This document shows positions 48,688 to 57,229 of a DNA stretch of 64,000 bases, piece by piece. Under the pieces are notes generated by a model, which made no database searches, was not told the origin of the DNA, and saw only the letters and a program-made list of their open reading frames with translations. The DNA comes from Stenotrophomonas sp. 610A2 (lineage in GTDB: Bacteria > Pseudomonadota > Gammaproteobacteria > Xanthomonadales > Xanthomonadaceae). The position numbers and the translations under genes are program-made. The stretch covers positions 4,216,001 through 4,280,000 of the forward strand of contig NZ_CP130832.1 in NCBI RefSeq assembly GCF_030549615.1. Direction: 5' to 3'. The stretch's first letter is position 1. Each line of letters starts with the position of its first letter.

Positions 48688-49889
48688 GCGCGTGCCTCCT
48701 GTACCGGCATGCTTCCTGCTTCGACCTGCGGCGCACTGGTGAGCAATGCCGACTGCCTGTCTTGCGCCTGCACCGGAACGCGGATCCTCAAGCGTGTGCC
48801 CTGGCCCTTCGGCGACTCGATCTGCAATTCACCGCCCAATGCCAAGACGCGCTCGCGCATCCCGGCCAAGCCGTTGCCATTGGCCGAAACGCCACCGCGA
48901 CCGTCGTCCACCACTTCCATCAGCACCGCCTCCGGCAAAACCTCGATGCTGATCAGCGCCTCATTGGCCTGCGCATGGCGGGCGATATTGGTCGCTGCCT
49001 CGCGCAGCACCATGGACAAGCCAGCCTCGATCCACGCGGGCATCGCCGGCGGCGGCGAATAGCGCAGGTGCACCCGCGAGGACTCCAGCAGCAGGTGTGC
49101 AGATGCCAGCTCGGCCGCCAGATCCGCAGCGCGGAAGCCGGTGACCGCGCTGCGCACCTGGGCCAGTGCATCGCGCGCGATCTGCTCGGCCTCGGCCAGT
49201 TCGCGCTGCGAACGCTGCGGGTCACGCTCGAACAGTTTGCGCGACAACTCCATCTTCAAGGTGATCAGTGAAAGCGTATGACCCAACAAGTCATGCAGAT
49301 CACGACCAATGCGCTCGCGCTCCGCGGTTGCCGCCAAGCGCCGCACTTCTTCGTGCGAGAGCCGCAGCGCAGCATCCTTCTCGCTGCTCGAGCGCTCGAC
49401 GTTGACGATCAAACCAATGATGACGGTAAGCGCGGGAATCCATGCCACCACCTGCCACGGGTAGCCTATCCACCATGCCATCGAGACGAAGGCCGTGTTC
49501 AACAACACGAGCTCCAACAGGTATTGCCGCACACTGATGCATCGGTTGGTACGCAGCATCACGCAACCGAACACGAAGTAGTTCATGCCGGAGGGATAGA
49601 TCGGCAGCAGCGCCATCGACAGCACGATCATCGCCAGCGCGAAGATAGGCGCGTTGCGCCGGGCACTGGTCAAGGTCAGCACGTAGAAGACGATGAACAG
49701 CGGGAACGACCACAAGGTGATCAAGGCCCAGCGCAGGGTGTAGCCCGCACCGAACATCGGCGTGATGAATACCCACACCGTCCACAGCAGGTGCACCGCA
49801 TCCACCCACGGCCACTTGCCGAGCTTGATGTTGTCGGCGACCACCGAGTCCGCCGCCGGCTTCAACCATTCAGGGCGCTGCAATGCCAT
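48684..49889 (-). CDS. sensor histidine kinase, DesK/HPK7 type
   Basis: About 401 residues. Five to six membrane helices cover about 35-165 with hardly any loops, as in intramembrane-sensing kinases. Then comes the HisKA_3 box ERIGRDLHDLLGHTLSLI with the phospho-accepting His, and the ATPase domain with LREAATNIARHA and VDDGRGG. ATG at 49889 has AAGGA ten bases upstream; a GTG two codons before is possible. It probably senses membrane or envelope stress, perhaps the drug exported by the adjacent ABC system, 35 bases away. Confidence 0.92.
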   Translation of the reverse strand: MALQRPEWLKPAADSVVADNIKLGKWPWVDAVHLLWTVWVFITPMFGAGYTLRWALITLWSFPLFIVFYVLTLTSARRNAPIFALAMIVLSMALLPIYPSGMNYFVFGCVMLRTNRCISVRQYLLELVLLNTAFVSMAWWIGYPWQVVAWIPALTVIIGLIVNVERSSSEKDAALRLSHEEVRRLAATAERERIGRDLHDLLGHTLSLITLKMELSRKLFERDPQRSQRELAEAEQIARDALAQVRSAVTGFRAADLAAELASAHLLLESSRVHLRYSPPPAMPAWIEAGLSMVLREAATNIARHAQANEALISIEVLPEAVLMEVVDDGRGGVSANGNGLAGMRERVLALGGELQIESPKGQGTRLRIRVPVQAQDRQSALLTSAPQVEAGSMPVQEARA

Positions 49890-49924
49890 CGGCACTCATC
49901 CTTTGCAATGCGGCAATGATGCCA

Positions 49925-50704
49925 TCAGCCGTGCCGACGCAGGCGCCAGGCGGCCAGGGCGGCGATGACCAGGGTGAATGCGCACAACCAAAGAACATGC
50001 GGCCAGGCTTCGCCGACCTCGAAGTCCAGGGCCCCCTGCGCCAGCGCGTTCAGGTGATAACTCGGCCAGATCCACGCCATCTCCCGCAACAACGGCGGCA
50101 GCACCTTCAGCGGGAACCACAGCCCCGACAACACCGCCATCGGCAGGTAGACCAGGTTGATCACTGCGGGCGCACCATTGCCTTTGACCAGCGAGCCCAG
50201 CAACAGGCCCAGCGCGCAGAACGGCAATGTCCCAATGGTGGCGACCAGCGACAGCCGCAACGCCAGCGACAGGGACAGCTGCACGCCGGCAACGGCGACG
50301 GCCAGCACCTGCAGGATCACCACGATGGCCACGCCCATCAGCATCGCCATCACCATCTTGCCCAGCAGGTAGGCCAGCGGCGGCATCGGCATGGCGCGCT
50401 TGAGGGTGAGCAGACCGTTGTCGCGCTCCAATGCCAGCGACATGCCGAATCCGAACAGACCCGGTGCCATTACCCCGAAAGTGACATAGCTGCCCAGCAG
50501 GAAGCGTGCCGCTTGCGCGGGCTGTGCGTGGCCCAGCAGCACCGCAAACAACAGGTAGAAGGTGGCCGGGAACAACAATGTCGGCAGCAGGAAGCCGGGG
50601 TAGCGCAGGTAGCGCAGGCATTCGCTGCGGATCTCCTGCAGATAGGCGCCCAGCACTTGGCGGGACGACATTGCAGGCAACAGTGCGTCGTATTGAGCGT
50701 TCAT
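49925..50704 (-). CDS. ABC-2 type exporter permease
   Basis: 259 residues with six predicted helices, typical of ABC-2 permeases. Seen: YLRYPGFLLPTLLFPATFYLLFAV near the N-terminus and LVYLPMAVLSGLWFPLKVLPPLL in the C-terminal half, the latter being the conserved ABC-2 signature region. The ATG shares one base with the ATPase stop (TGATG). With the ATPase it forms an exporter; with the kinase and regulator genes it resembles drug- or peptide-resistance modules. Substrate unknown. Confidence 0.9.
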   Translation of the reverse strand: MNAQYDALLPAMSSRQVLGAYLQEIRSECLRYLRYPGFLLPTLLFPATFYLLFAVLLGHAQPAQAARFLLGSYVTFGVMAPGLFGFGMSLALERDNGLLTLKRAMPMPPLAYLLGKMVMAMLMGVAIVVILQVLAVAVAGVQLSLSLALRLSLVATIGTLPFCALGLLLGSLVKGNGAPAVINLVYLPMAVLSGLWFPLKVLPPLLREMAWIWPSYHLNALAQGALDFEVGEAWPHVLWLCAFTLVIAALAAWRLRRHG

Positions 50705-51624
50705 CAGGCAGCCTCACGCTGGGTTTGTTCTGCATCTGTGCTGGTCAGGTCGGTGAAGGCTTCGTCCAGGCCAGCCGGCTGCACCTCCAGCCCGGATAGC
50801 GCCGGGTCTGCCTGCAGCAGCTGTCGCACCACGCTTTCCACGCGGTCGCTGCGCAGCTGCAGGTAGTCACCATCACGGCTGATCTGCAGCACCCCCGGCC
50901 AGCTGCCGACGGTCGGTGCGTCCAGCGCGCTGATACAGCGGATGCGGCGGTGAATCACCCGAGCACGCAGGGCATCGACGCTGCCATCGCTGACGATGCG
51001 ACCGCGCAGCAGCACGCAGACGCGATCGGCCAGACGTTCGGCTTCCTCCAGGTAGTGCGTAGTCAACACCACCGCCGTGCCTTCGCCGACCAGGGCGCGC
51101 ACGGTTGCCCACAGCTGCTGCCGCGCCGGCAGGTCCAGGCCAACAGTCGGCTCGTCCAGGAACAGCAGCCGTGGCCGCCCGCAGATGGCGAGGGCGAACT
51201 GCACCCGCCGCTGCTGGCCGCCGGACAGCTTGCCGTAGCGGCGCTGCAGCAGATCCTCGATACCAGCCAGTGCAGCGGTCTCCGAGAGGCTGCGCGGGGC
51301 CGGGTAATAGCTGGCCGAGAGCCGTATCAGTTCGGCCACGCTCAGCGTCTCCGGCAGCGCCGCGCTCTGCAGCATCACGCCGATGCCGCGACGCGCGCCC
51401 AGCTGCTGTGGATCCTGCCCGAACAGCTGCACCTGGCCAGCATCAGCGCGCAGCAGGCCAAGCAGCAGGCCGATGGCCGTGGTCTTGCCCGCGCCATTGG
51501 GGCCGAGCAAGGCCAACACCTGCCCAGCCTTCAGCTCCAGATCGACGCCGTCCAGTGCGCGCACTGCGCCGTAATGCTTGTGCACGCCCTGCAGGCTTGC
51601 CAGTACCTCGCCGTATCGCTCCAT
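50704..51624 (-). CDS. ABC transporter ATP-binding protein (ABC-2 exporter)
   Basis: 306 residues. Walker A GPNGAGKTT, signature LSGGQQRRVQFALA, Walker B LLFLDEP and the H-loop TTHYLEEAE are intact. The C-terminal extension is typical of CcmA/DrrA-like drug-export ATPases. ATG at 51624 lies ten bases after GGAAGG; the open frame upstream to 51705 lacks homology. It is the first gene of a four-gene unit: ATPase, permease, kinase, regulator. It is divergent from the macA-like adaptor gene. Confidence 0.92.
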   Translation of the reverse strand: MERYGEVLASLQGVHKHYGAVRALDGVDLELKAGQVLALLGPNGAGKTTAIGLLLGLLRADAGQVQLFGQDPQQLGARRGIGVMLQSAALPETLSVAELIRLSASYYPAPRSLSETAALAGIEDLLQRRYGKLSGGQQRRVQFALAICGRPRLLFLDEPTVGLDLPARQQLWATVRALVGEGTAVVLTTHYLEEAERLADRVCVLLRGRIVSDGSVDALRARVIHRRIRCISALDAPTVGSWPGVLQISRDGDYLQLRSDRVESVVRQLLQADPALSGLEVQPAGLDEAFTDLTSTDAEQTQREAA

Positions 51625-51834
51625 TGCCGTCGCTTCCTTCCGGGGATGGCGCCACGTTAGGCCGCTGATGGCGGTTCCCGCAGTGCAGGCGATCAGGCAA
51701 AGCACATGACAGCCGTCACCTGTGCGTAGGGCGGGCGCTGCCTATGATGCGTCCATCCCGGCCTGTCGCTGCCGACCGCGACGGATTGCGGTAAGTTGCG
51801 GTCACATTCTCCCTCCCACGCCGTCCTGCTACCC

Positions 51835-53085
51835 ATGAATGCATCTGCTGAACTGCTGAAGGAACTCCGCATCGACCGCTCCGCCCCGCCGCCGCGCGGC
51901 CCAGCGCCGTCGCGCCGTTGGTTGTGGATCGTGATCGGACTTGTAGTGGCCCTGCTGCTGGTACTCGGTATTGGCGCCATGGTGGGCGGCAAACCGCCGG
52001 TGACGGTGCAGACTGCGCCGGTGGTGGCCATGAACCAGGCCGGCGCCGGCAACAGCTCGGTGCTGGATGCCAGCGGCTATGTGGTGGCCCGGCGCATGGC
52101 AACCGTGTCGGCCAAGATCACCGGCAAGGTCCGCGAGGTGATGATCGAGGAAGGCATGCGTGTCGAAGAAGGCCAGATCATGGCGACACTGGACCCGATC
52201 GACGCCAACGCCCAGCGCAGCCTCAACGCCGCCCAGCTCGACGCCGCCCGCAGCCAGACCGAAGGCCTGCAGGCGCAGCTGCGCCAGGCCGAGACGGAAG
52301 CGGCGCGCTTGCAGTCTCTGGTCGGCCAGCAACTGGTCTCACGTTCGCAGTACGACCAGGCAGTAGCCACGCGCGACAGCCTGCGCGCGCAGCTGCAGAC
52401 CGCCCGTCACAACGCCAAGGTGGCACTGGATGCACTGGCCATCGCCGATCTGGGCGTGGACAACAACGTGGTGCGCGCACCGTTCTCCGGCGTGGTGACA
52501 GCCAAGGCCGCGCAGCCGGGCGAGATCGTGTCGCCGCTGTCGGCCGGCGGTGGCTTCACCCGTACCGGTATCGGCACCATCGTCGACATGGATTCGCTGG
52601 AGGTGGAAGTGGAAGTAGGCGAAGCCTTCATCGGCCGCGTACAGCCGCAGATGCCGGTGGAAACCGTGCTCAACGCCTATCCGGACTGGAAGATTCCCGG
52701 CCACGTGATCGCCATCATTCCCACCGCTGATCGCGGCAAGGCAACGGTGAAGGTGCGCGTGGCACTGGAGACCAAGGATCCGCGCATCGTGCCGGAGATG
52801 GGCGTACGCGTAAGCTTCCTGGAGAAAGCCGCTGCAGCTGGCACTGAAGCACCGAAGGGCGTGCGCGTACCGGCTGCTGCGATTGTCGAGCGCGACGGCA
52901 AGCCGGTCGCCTTTGTGGTGCAGGCCGATGACAAGGTGAAGCAGCAGGCGCTGGAAGTGGGCGAGGTATTGGCCAAGGACAAGCAGGTGCTGTCGGGATT
53001 GAGTGCCGGACAAACCGTGGTGCTCAGCCCAGCTGCTGAATTGAAGGATGGCGACAAGGTGGCATTGGAAGGCGCAGAGAAGTAA
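51835..53085 (+). CDS. MacA-like efflux adaptor (HlyD/RND-type membrane-fusion protein)
   Basis: About 416 residues. A 36-residue cytoplasmic N-terminus leads to an anchor helix (WLWIVIGLVVALLLVLGIG), then a lipoyl domain split around a coiled coil (ATVSAKITGKVREVMI ... NNVVRAPFSGVVTAKAAQPG) and a beta-barrel with LEVEVEVGEAFIGRV. It fits an adaptor for the ABC ATPase and two permeases that follow at 53.8-57.0 kb, though 729 bases of repeats separate them. ATG at 51835 is chosen; it has no good ribosome-binding site. An outer-membrane partner is not encoded here. Confidence 0.87.
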   Translation: MNASAELLKELRIDRSAPPPRGPAPSRRWLWIVIGLVVALLLVLGIGAMVGGKPPVTVQTAPVVAMNQAGAGNSSVLDASGYVVARRMATVSAKITGKVREVMIEEGMRVEEGQIMATLDPIDANAQRSLNAAQLDAARSQTEGLQAQLRQAETEAARLQSLVGQQLVSRSQYDQAVATRDSLRAQLQTARHNAKVALDALAIADLGVDNNVVRAPFSGVVTAKAAQPGEIVSPLSAGGGFTRTGIGTIVDMDSLEVEVEVGEAFIGRVQPQMPVETVLNAYPDWKIPGHVIAIIPTADRGKATVKVRVALETKDPRIVPEMGVRVSFLEKAAAAGTEAPKGVRVPAAAIVERDGKPVAFVVQADDKVKQQALEVGEVLAKDKQVLSGLSAGQTVVLSPAAELKDGDKVALEGAEK

Positions 53086-53143
53086 GCGCGGGCTTGTGAT
53101 CTTTGCTGCGCTGCTGCGAATCACCTGATGCACTGAAGTAGCG

Positions 53144-53185
53144 CTTTTGCTGTTGCTGTTGCTGTTGCTGTTGCTTTTGCTTTTG
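53144..53185. repeat. hexanucleotide tract CTTTTG/CTGTTG
   Basis: Seven consecutive hexamers: CTTTTG, four CTGTTG, two CTTTTG, running on into degenerate units (CTCTAG, CCATTG). A CCCTTCTCCCGCCTGCGGGA hairpin block follows at 53217-53242. Confidence 0.92.
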
Positions 53186-53330
53186 CTCTAGCCATTGCTT
53201 CAGCTGTTGCTTTAGCCCTTCTCCCGCCTGCGGGAGAAGGGTTGGGATGAGGGCAGCTTTAGCTTTAGCTCTTGCCTTATCGGGGCCCCTTCCGCAGCGA
53301 CGGAGCTGACGGATAAGACCCCAACGGGGC

Positions 53331-53505
53331 GACGTGCATGGATGCACGTCGTTTTTCGACGAGACAGGGATGTCTCGTCGAAAAATCCCGGCAGCGGAGT
53401 GGACCCGCGATGCGGAGCATCGTGGGCGCGGAGGCAGGGTGTGTTTCTTTTGGTTACTTGTTCTTTGCACAAGCAAAGAAAAGTGACTCGCTCCCCGCAG
53501 GGGAG
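53331..53505. repeat. five-hairpin composite element
   Basis: Five perfect hairpins in 175 bases: 53331-53350 (GACGTGCAT/ATGCACGTC), 53352-53385 (TTTTTCGACGAGACA/TGTCTCGTCGAAAAA, GGGA loop), 53408-53422 (CGATGC/GCATCG), 53461-53480 (TTCTTTGC/GCAAAGAA, ACAA loop) and 53491-53505 (CTCCCC/GGGGAG). The TTCTTTTGGTTACTT and CAAAGAAAAGTGAC parts are, as I recall, common repeated sequence in this family. No coding capacity is credible. Confidence 0.85.
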
Positions 53506-53584
53506 TGAAAGCCGTTGCTGTTCTTGGCGACCACGGCATCACATGAAGCAAAGGCACTGCAGAAGCCAACGGCAGGAGCAAAAG

Positions 53585-53735
53585 CTGCCCTCACCCCTAC
53601 CCCTCTCCCGCTGGCGGGAGAGGGGAAAGCAAAAGCCACAACAAAAACCACAACACAGCAACGGCCACAGCCAGAGCCAGAGCCGAAGCACCCCTCCCTA
53701 GCCCTCCCCTTGCCCTCGGCAAAGGGAGGGGACCA
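53585..53735. repeat. CCCTCTCCC blocks with a reversed hexamer tract
   Basis: A CCCCTCTCCCGCTGGCGGGA block (about 53601-53626), a degenerate hexamer tract read on the minus strand (GGCTCT, GGCTGT, TTGCTG units, about 53640-53690) and a CCCTCCCCTTGCCCTCGGC block to 53730. It completes the repeat-filled spacer 53086-53814, in which I see no gene. Confidence 0.85.
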
Positions 53736-53814
53736 GAAGCAAAGCGAAGCGTTGCAACGTCCGACATCAAGATTTCAACATCAAACATCACCGCGTCACT
53801 GCTGAGGATCACCC

Positions 53815-54501
<687 letters not shown>

Positions 54502-54512
54502 GGAGTACGGCC

Positions 54513-55673
54513 ATGAAGTACTTCTCATTGATCTGGGCGCAGCTGTTCCGCAGCCGCACACGTACTTTGTTCACCCTGCTCTCCATCGTCACTGCGTTCC
54601 TGCTGTTCGGCATGCTCGACTCCGTGCGCGTGGCGTTTGCCAGCGGCGGCAACAGCGTGGCCGGCGCCAATCGCCTGGTGGTGGCCTCGCGCCTTTCCAT
54701 CACCCAGTCATTGCCGATCCGGCTTGAATCGCAGATCCGCCAGATCGAGGGCGTGGACGATGTCACCTACGCCATGTGGTTCGGCGGCATCTACCAAGAC
54801 CAGAAGAATTTCTTTCCGAACTTCTCGGTCGCACCGAACTACTTCGACCTGATGACCGAGTTCGACATCTCCAAGGAACAGGTGGACGCGTTCCGCAACA
54901 CCCGCACCGGCGCCGTCGTCGGTGAATCACTGGCCAAGCAGTTCGGCTGGAAGATCGGCGACACCATTCCGATGCAGGCGACCATCTTCCCGCGCGGTGG
55001 CAGCAACGATTGGCCGCTGCAGCTGGTCGGCACATTCAAGTCGAAGAACACCGCCACCGCCTCCAACGAAGAACGCCAGTTGATGATGAACTGGAAGTAC
55101 TTCGATGAATCCAACGACTACATCAAGAACCAGGTCAGCTGGTACACCGTGCGCCTCGACAACCCCGACCATGCCTCACGCGTGGCACAGGCCATCGATG
55201 CAATCTCGGCCAACTCCGATCACGAAACCAAGAGCCAGACCGAGTCCGCGTTCCAGCAGGCCTTCATCAAGCAGTTCGCCGATATCGGCATGATCGTCAC
55301 CTCGATCATGGGTGCGGTGTTCTTCACCTTGCTGCTGCTCACCGGCAACACCATGGCCCAGGCCGTGCGTGAGCGCGTGCCCGAACTTGCCACGCTGAAA
55401 ACACTTGGCTTCAAGGACGGCACCATGCTGATGCTGGTAATGGTGGAATCGATCGTCCTGGTCGGCCTGGGTGGCGCTATCGGCCTTGGTTTGGCTGCAC
55501 TGGCGTTGCCAGTGATGGCACCGCAGACCATGGGCCTGCTGCCGCCGCATGTGCCGGCACAGACCTGGATCGTGGGTGCCGTCCTGATCGTGGTGATCGG
55601 GTTGGTGGTGGGTGTGCTGCCGGCACTGCGGGCCAAGCGCCTGAAGATCGTCGACGCACTGGCCGGGCGCTGA
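54513..55673 (+). CDS. FtsX-like ABC permease (first)
   Basis: 386 residues of the MacB/FtsX-like class: one N-terminal helix (TLFTLLSIVTAFLLFGML), a periplasmic domain of about 230 residues and three C-terminal helices (IVTSIMGAVFFTLLLLTGN, LVMVESIVLVGLGGAIGLGL, WIVGAVLIVVIGLVVGVLP). RVPELATLKTLGFKDG is the conserved coupling segment. The ATG has GAGG upstream. It pairs with the next gene product; substrate unknown. Confidence 0.91.
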   Translation: MKYFSLIWAQLFRSRTRTLFTLLSIVTAFLLFGMLDSVRVAFASGGNSVAGANRLVVASRLSITQSLPIRLESQIRQIEGVDDVTYAMWFGGIYQDQKNFFPNFSVAPNYFDLMTEFDISKEQVDAFRNTRTGAVVGESLAKQFGWKIGDTIPMQATIFPRGGSNDWPLQLVGTFKSKNTATASNEERQLMMNWKYFDESNDYIKNQVSWYTVRLDNPDHASRVAQAIDAISANSDHETKSQTESAFQQAFIKQFADIGMIVTSIMGAVFFTLLLLTGNTMAQAVRERVPELATLKTLGFKDGTMLMLVMVESIVLVGLGGAIGLGLAALALPVMAPQTMGLLPPHVPAQTWIVGAVLIVVIGLVVGVLPALRAKRLKIVDALAGR

Positions 55674-55683
55674 GGACAACATC

Positions 55684-56991
55684 ATGAAGAACTTTCTTTC
55701 GAATGCGCTGGTGATCGTGCTGTTGGTGGTTGGCCTTGGCGTGTGGATCGCACTGCCATGGATCGGTGTCGTCGTGGTCGCGGTGGCAATCACGCTGTGG
55801 TTGCTGCTCACCCGCACTGGCCGCTTGGCACTGGCCGCAACCCGCATTGGCCTTGCCAGCCTGCCGCAGCGCTGGGGTTCCTCATCGGTGATCGTTATTG
55901 GTATCGCCGGCGTGGTCGGCGTACTGGTGGCGATGCTGGCGATGGGCCAGGGCTTCCAGGCCACCTTGGCGAATACGGGCGATGACAGTACCGCGATTGT
56001 CCTGCGCGGTGGCTCGCAGGCCGAGACCAATTCGGTGATCACCCGTGATCAGGTGCCCTTGCTGGAGACCCTGCCGGGCGTGAAGCGCGGCGAAGATGGG
56101 CGGCCGTTGGTATCGGCGGAAGTCTCCCAGGTAGTCAACCTCACCTCGCGTGGCGACGGCACCGATGTCAACGCGCAGTTCCGCGGTGTCGGCGAGCAGG
56201 CGTGGGCGGTGCACGACAAGGTCAAGCTGGTCGAAGGCCGCAAGTTCGGAGCTGGCCTGCGCGAGATCGTCGCTGGTCGCGGTGCGCAGAAGCAGTTCAG
56301 GGGACTGGAAGTCGGCAAGACGCTGATGCTGGGCAACCAGGCGTGGACGGTGGTTGGCATCTTCGAATCCGGCGATGCACATGATTCGGAGTTGTGGACC
56401 GACGCGCAGACACTGGCCACCACCTACAACCGCAGCGCGTGGCAGTCGATCAGCGTGCGCACCGAAGGCAAGCAGGGCTTTGAGACCTTCAAGGCAGCCG
56501 TGGACAACGACCCACGCCTGAAGTTGGACGTGGAGACCACCGCCGAGTACTACCGCAAGCAAGGTGGCGGCTTGAACAAGCTGCTCAAGGTATTGGGCAC
56601 GGTGATCGGCGCAATCATGGCGGTGGGCGCGGTCTTCGGCGCACTCAACACCATGTACGCCGCCGTCGCGACCCGCGCGCGGGAAATCGCAACGCTGCGC
56701 GCAATCGGTTTCCGCGGCGTGCCAGTGGTGACCGCGGTGATGCTGGAAACCATGCTGCTGGCCCTGCTCGGTGGCTTGCTGGGCGGCGCCATCGCCTGGT
56801 TGGCGTTCAACAACTTCACCGTTTCAACCCTGGGCAACAACTTCAGCCAGGTGGTGTTCCAGTTCAAGGTATCGCCGCCCCTGCTATGGAGCGGACTGAA
56901 ATGGGCCTTGGGCATTGGCCTGGTTGGTGGCCTGTTCCCGGCACTGCGCGCGGCACGCCTGCCAATCACCACCGCACTGCGCGAAACCTGA
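55684..56991 (+). CDS. FtsX-like ABC permease (second)
   Basis: 435 residues of the same class, with two N-terminal hydrophobic stretches (ALVIVLLVVGLGVWIALPWI and VVVVAVAITLWLLL), the MacB-like N-terminal core VIVIGIAGVVGVLVAMLAMG, a periplasmic domain and three C-terminal helices. The coupling segment is ATRAREIATLRAIGFRG. It starts ten bases after the first permease. It ends the operon; a hairpin and a terminator follow. Confidence 0.91.
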   Translation: MKNFLSNALVIVLLVVGLGVWIALPWIGVVVVAVAITLWLLLTRTGRLALAATRIGLASLPQRWGSSSVIVIGIAGVVGVLVAMLAMGQGFQATLANTGDDSTAIVLRGGSQAETNSVITRDQVPLLETLPGVKRGEDGRPLVSAEVSQVVNLTSRGDGTDVNAQFRGVGEQAWAVHDKVKLVEGRKFGAGLREIVAGRGAQKQFRGLEVGKTLMLGNQAWTVVGIFESGDAHDSELWTDAQTLATTYNRSAWQSISVRTEGKQGFETFKAAVDNDPRLKLDVETTAEYYRKQGGGLNKLLKVLGTVIGAIMAVGAVFGALNTMYAAVATRAREIATLRAIGFRGVPVVTAVMLETMLLALLGGLLGGAIAWLAFNNFTVSTLGNNFSQVVFQFKVSPPLLWSGLKWALGIGLVGGLFPALRAARLPITTALRET

Positions 56992-57022
56992 TCCAACACG
57001 CCGCAGCACGCGGAATCAGCCA

Positions 57023-57046
57023 CCCACCTGCCCACGTGCAGGTGGG
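57023..57046 (+). other. hairpin downstream of the ABC operon
   Basis: CCCACCTG and CAGGTGGG with an eight-base loop, 31 bases after the permease stop. No T run follows, so it is more likely an RNA 3'-end or protein-binding structure than a terminator. Confidence 0.5.
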
Positions 57047-57176
57047 TTGGCGGAAAGTCTACCTTCACGCATCTATCCGTTTAGGTCATCATGCGCGCCC
57101 GCCCAAGTCCCGGCGGCCAGCGGAGCTGTGATGGCAGATGCTGTGTCCCTCCCCCAACGGTGATGCATCTGTTACG

Positions 57177-57200
57177 GCGCCCCACAAGGGCGCTTTTTTT
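57177..57200 (+). terminator. rho-independent terminator before the second TonB receptor
   Basis: GCGCCC, loop CACAA, GGGCGC, then seven T. It lies 185 bases after the permease stop and only 30 bases before the receptor ATG, so it may end the ABC operon or act as an attenuator in the receptor leader. Confidence 0.8.
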
Positions 57201-57229
57201 GTAGTTGGTATAAAGGAAAACCGAAAGAG

